DNA of 16,463 bases from JBFKUL01 sp041635755. Its GTDB lineage: Bacteria > Pseudomonadota > Gammaproteobacteria > Burkholderiales > SG8-39. The stretch covers positions 1-16,463 of the forward strand of contig JBFKUL010000034.1 of the NCBI GenBank assembly GCA_041635755.1, read 5' to 3'. This document shows, one piece after another, positions 14,217 to 16,463 of the stretch (position 1 is its first letter; each line of letters begins with the position of its first letter). Below the pieces are notes generated by a model. The model worked only from the letters and a program-made list of their open reading frames with translations, did not search any database and was not told the origin of the DNA. Both the position numbers and the translations under genes were made by a program.

Positions 14217-16463
14217 GTGGCCCAGTCGAGCGTCGCCCAGTTCGCCAGCGAGCTGAAGGTCCCGCCCTCGGTGCTGCTGGAGCAGCTCAAGGCTGCGGGC
14301 GTGGAAAAGCGGGTGCCGGAAGATTCCCTGAGCGAGCAGGACAAGTCGCGCCTGCTCGAGTACCTGCGCCGCTCGCACGGGTCCTCCGAATCGAAGAACA
14401 AGATTACGCTGACGCGCAAGCAAACGAGCGAAATCAAGAAGTCCGATTCCATGGGCAAGGCGCGCACCATTCAGGTGGAGGTGCGCAAGAAGCGCGTTTT
14501 CGTCAAGCGTGATCCGGCGGAAGTGACCGCCGCGGCAGTCGCCGCCGAGACGCCGGCCGCGCCGCCGGCACCGCCGCCACAAGTCATCGACGAGCGTGAA
14601 CGCCAGCTGCGCGACGAAGAGCTGCGTCGGCAGAGCCAGCTTTCCGAGCGGCAGGCGGCCGAGCTGCGCGAGAAGCAGGAGCGCGAGCGCCGCGAGACCG
14701 AGCAAAAGCAGGCCGAGCGCGAGGCGCAGGCCGCGCTCGCGAAGGCACAGACCGTCGCCCCGACGCCCGGTACCGATGGCACGCTGCATGCGCCGAAGGT
14801 CAGCGAGACCAAGGGCGAGCGCAAGCCGAAAAAGGCCAAGCCGACCACCATCCTGCGTGACGATTCGTCGCGCAGGCGAGCGATAAAGACCCGCGGCGAC
14901 GCGGGGGGCGGCATGGGCGGCTGGCACGCTCGCGGCGGGCCGCGTCACCGGCCTTCCGCCGGCGCCAGCGAGCAGACGACCTTTGCTCAGCCCACCGAGC
15001 CGGTGGTGCGCGACGTCGCCGTGCCGGAAACGATTACCGTCGGCGAGCTGGCGCACCGTATGTCGGTCAAGGCCGCGGAGGTCATTAAAGCCCTGATGAA
15101 GCTGGGCACCATGGCGACCATCAATCAGGTGCTCGACCAGGAAAGCGCGATTATTCTGGTCGAGGAAATGGGGCATCGCGCCAAGGCTGCCAAGCTCGAC
15201 GATCCCGAGGCTTACCTCAGCACGTCCGACGAAAAGGAGACGGGCGAGCTCACGCCGCGGCCTCCCGTGGTCACGGTCATGGGCCACGTCGATCACGGAA
15301 AGACTTCGCTGCTCGACTACATTCGACGCACCAAGGTCGCAGCGGGCGAGGCCGGTGGCATCACGCAGCATATCGGCGCCTACCACGTGGAGACCCCACG
15401 TGGGGTCGTGACTTTCCTCGATACGCCGGGTCACGAGGCCTTTACGGCGATGCGGGCGCGGGGCGCAAAGGTCACGGATCTGGTGATCCTGGTGGTCGCC
15501 GCCGATGACGGCGTGATGCCGCAGACCATCGAGGCGATCAATCATGCCAAGGCAGGTCAGGTTCCCCTGGTCGTAGCCATCAACAAGATCGACAAGGCGG
15601 AAGCCAACCCGGAGAAGGTCAAGCAGGAGCTGCTCAGCCATGGCGTGGTGCCGGAGGAATACGGCGGGGAGTCGCCGTTTGTTCCGGTATCGGCCAAGAC
15701 CGGCCAGGGTATCGACGATCTGCTAGAGCGCGTGTTGCTGCAGGCCGAAGTGCTCGAGCTGAAGGCGCCCGTCGACGCAACCGCCAAGGGCGTGGTCATC
15801 GAGGCGCGCCTGGACAAGGGCCGCGGCCCGGTCGCCACGCTGCTGGTGCAATCCGGAACGCTGAAACGCGGCGACGTGGTACTCGCCGGCGGCGTGTTCG
15901 GCCGGGTGCGCGCGATGCTGGACGAGAGCGGACATCCGGTGCAGAGCGCCGGACCCTCGATTCCGGTCGAGGTGCAAGGCCTGTCCGACGTGCCGCAGGC
16001 CGGCGAGGAGGCGAGCGTGCTTGCCGATGAGCGCAAGGCGCGCGAGATCGCGCTGTTCCGTCAAGGCAAGTTCCGCGATGTCAAGCTCGCCAAGCAGCGC
16101 GCCGCGAAGCTCGAGAACATTTTCGAGCAGATGGGCGAGGGCGAAAAGAAAGTGCTCTCGATCGTGCTCAAGGCCGATGTGCAGGGTTCCCAGGAAGCAC
16201 TGGTGCACTCGTTGACGCGACTCTCGACCGACGAGGTCAAGGTCAGCGTGGTGCACGCCGGCGTGGGCGGCATCACCGAGTCGGACGTCAACCTGGCGAT
16301 GGCCTCGCGCGCGATCGTCATCGGCTTCAACACGCGCGCCGACGCGACCGCGCGCAAGTTGATCGAGAGCGCGGGCGTGCAAGTACGCTACTACACCATC
16401 ATTTACGAGGCGGTCGACGAGATCAAGGCGGCGCTCTCCGGCATGCTTGCGCCGGAGCGCAAG
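14217..16463 (+). CDS. infB: Translation initiation factor IF-2 (3' end outside window)
   Basis: 749 codons run from a GTG start to the right edge without a stop. The gene lacks its end, probably about 100 residues of domain IV. IF-2 is the GTPase that delivers fMet-tRNA to the 30S P site and promotes subunit joining. An IF2N helical module is at residues 1–55 and another at about 275–325. Between them is a charged linker with a Glu/Arg/Gln-rich helix (about 125–175) and a Gly/Arg patch. The G domain has GHVDHGKT at 356–363, DTPGHE, NKID and SAK, followed by domain II (KGVVIEARLDKGRGPVATLLV). AAGGAGG at 14201–14207 and the MAQSSVAQFA start support GTG 14217. Shorter IF2 isoforms from internal starts, as in E. 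coli, cannot be judged here. Confidence 0.96.
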   Translation, partial: MAQSSVAQFASELKVPPSVLLEQLKAAGVEKRVPEDSLSEQDKSRLLEYLRRSHGSSESKNKITLTRKQTSEIKKSDSMGKARTIQVEVRKKRVFVKRDPAEVTAAAVAAETPAAPPAPPPQVIDERERQLRDEELRRQSQLSERQAAELREKQERERRETEQKQAEREAQAALAKAQTVAPTPGTDGTLHAPKVSETKGERKPKKAKPTTILRDDSSRRRAIKTRGDAGGGMGGWHARGGPRHRPSAGASEQTTFAQPTEPVVRDVAVPETITVGELAHRMSVKAAEVIKALMKLGTMATINQVLDQESAIILVEEMGHRAKAAKLDDPEAYLSTSDEKETGELTPRPPVVTVMGHVDHGKTSLLDYIRRTKVAAGEAGGITQHIGAYHVETPRGVVTFLDTPGHEAFTAMRARGAKVTDLVILVVAADDGVMPQTIEAINHAKAGQVPLVVAINKIDKAEANPEKVKQELLSHGVVPEEYGGESPFVPVSAKTGQGIDDLLERVLLQAEVLELKAPVDATAKGVVIEARLDKGRGPVATLLVQSGTLKRGDVVLAGGVFGRVRAMLDESGHPVQSAGPSIPVEVQGLSDVPQAGEEASVLADERKAREIALFRQGKFRDVKLAKQRAAKLENIFEQMGEGEKKVLSIVLKADVQGSQEALVHSLTRLSTDEVKVSVVHAGVGGITESDVNLAMASRAIVIGFNTRADATARKLIESAGVQVRYYTIIYEAVDEIKAALSGMLAPERK

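Noticed and set aside
12008..14470. 820-codon open frame on the minus strand
   Set aside because: It lies opposite rimP, nusA and the start of infB, all unmistakable by motif. Its translation is His/Leu/Arg-rich and resembles no protein.
1..16463. Search for mobile elements, CRISPR repeats, tRNA/rRNA genes, toxin–antitoxin pairs and defence genes
   Set aside because: I saw no direct-repeat arrays, transposase motifs, terminal inverted repeats or cloverleaf sequences. All spacers are under 200 nt, and every long region is covered by an identifiable gene.

Overview
GC-rich chromosomal DNA (roughly two-thirds G+C by eye) from a proteobacterium, most likely a betaproteobacterium. The reasons are the gene order rnm–yciO–M50 protease–trpS–scpA–scpB–rluB followed by rimP–nusA–infB, a long TrpRS with an insert, and a GltD-like flavoprotein of a type I associate with Betaproteobacteria. 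There is no tRNA, rRNA, IS element, phage gene, CRISPR array or sign of recent transfer. This is mainly core genome.

Layout. (1) Positions 1–2584, minus strand: most of a very large flavoprotein (861 codons in the window, C-terminus beyond the left edge) with cysteine clusters, an FAD Rossmann motif and a second nucleotide-binding motif. It is masked by long spurious open frames on the other strand. (2) 2779–3546, plus: an HSD10-like short-chain dehydrogenase, divergent from the flavoprotein. (3) 3658–4203, minus: a gamma-class carbonic anhydrase-like protein, convergent with the SDR and divergent from the next block. (4) 4282–12112, plus: a tight run of dadA, an alpha/beta hydrolase, rnm (PHP phosphoesterase), yciO, an M50 site-2-type protease, trpS, scpA, scpB and rluB. 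Neighbours are separated by at most 63 nt, and three junctions overlap. (5) 12254–16463, plus: rimP, nusA and infB (cut by the right edge), preceded by a leader with a candidate promoter and a strong UUCG-loop intrinsic terminator.

How the genes fit together. The right half concerns information processing: Trp-tRNA charging (TrpS), condensin partners for chromosome segregation (ScpA/ScpB), 23S pseudouridylation (RluB), 30S maturation (RimP), transcription elongation/termination (NusA) and initiation (IF2). Rnm and YciO add RNA-end processing and a Sua5-fold RNA-binding protein. The left half is metabolic: redox flavoprotein, acyl-CoA-type SDR, carbonic anhydrase-like protein and D-amino acid oxidation.

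I found no convincing new multi-gene system. The points most worth a second look are the predicted Fe-S motif in TrpRS, the attenuator-like rimP leader, the poorly characterised flavoprotein with its odd start region, and a symmetric divergent promoter between the carbonic anhydrase-like gene and dadA.
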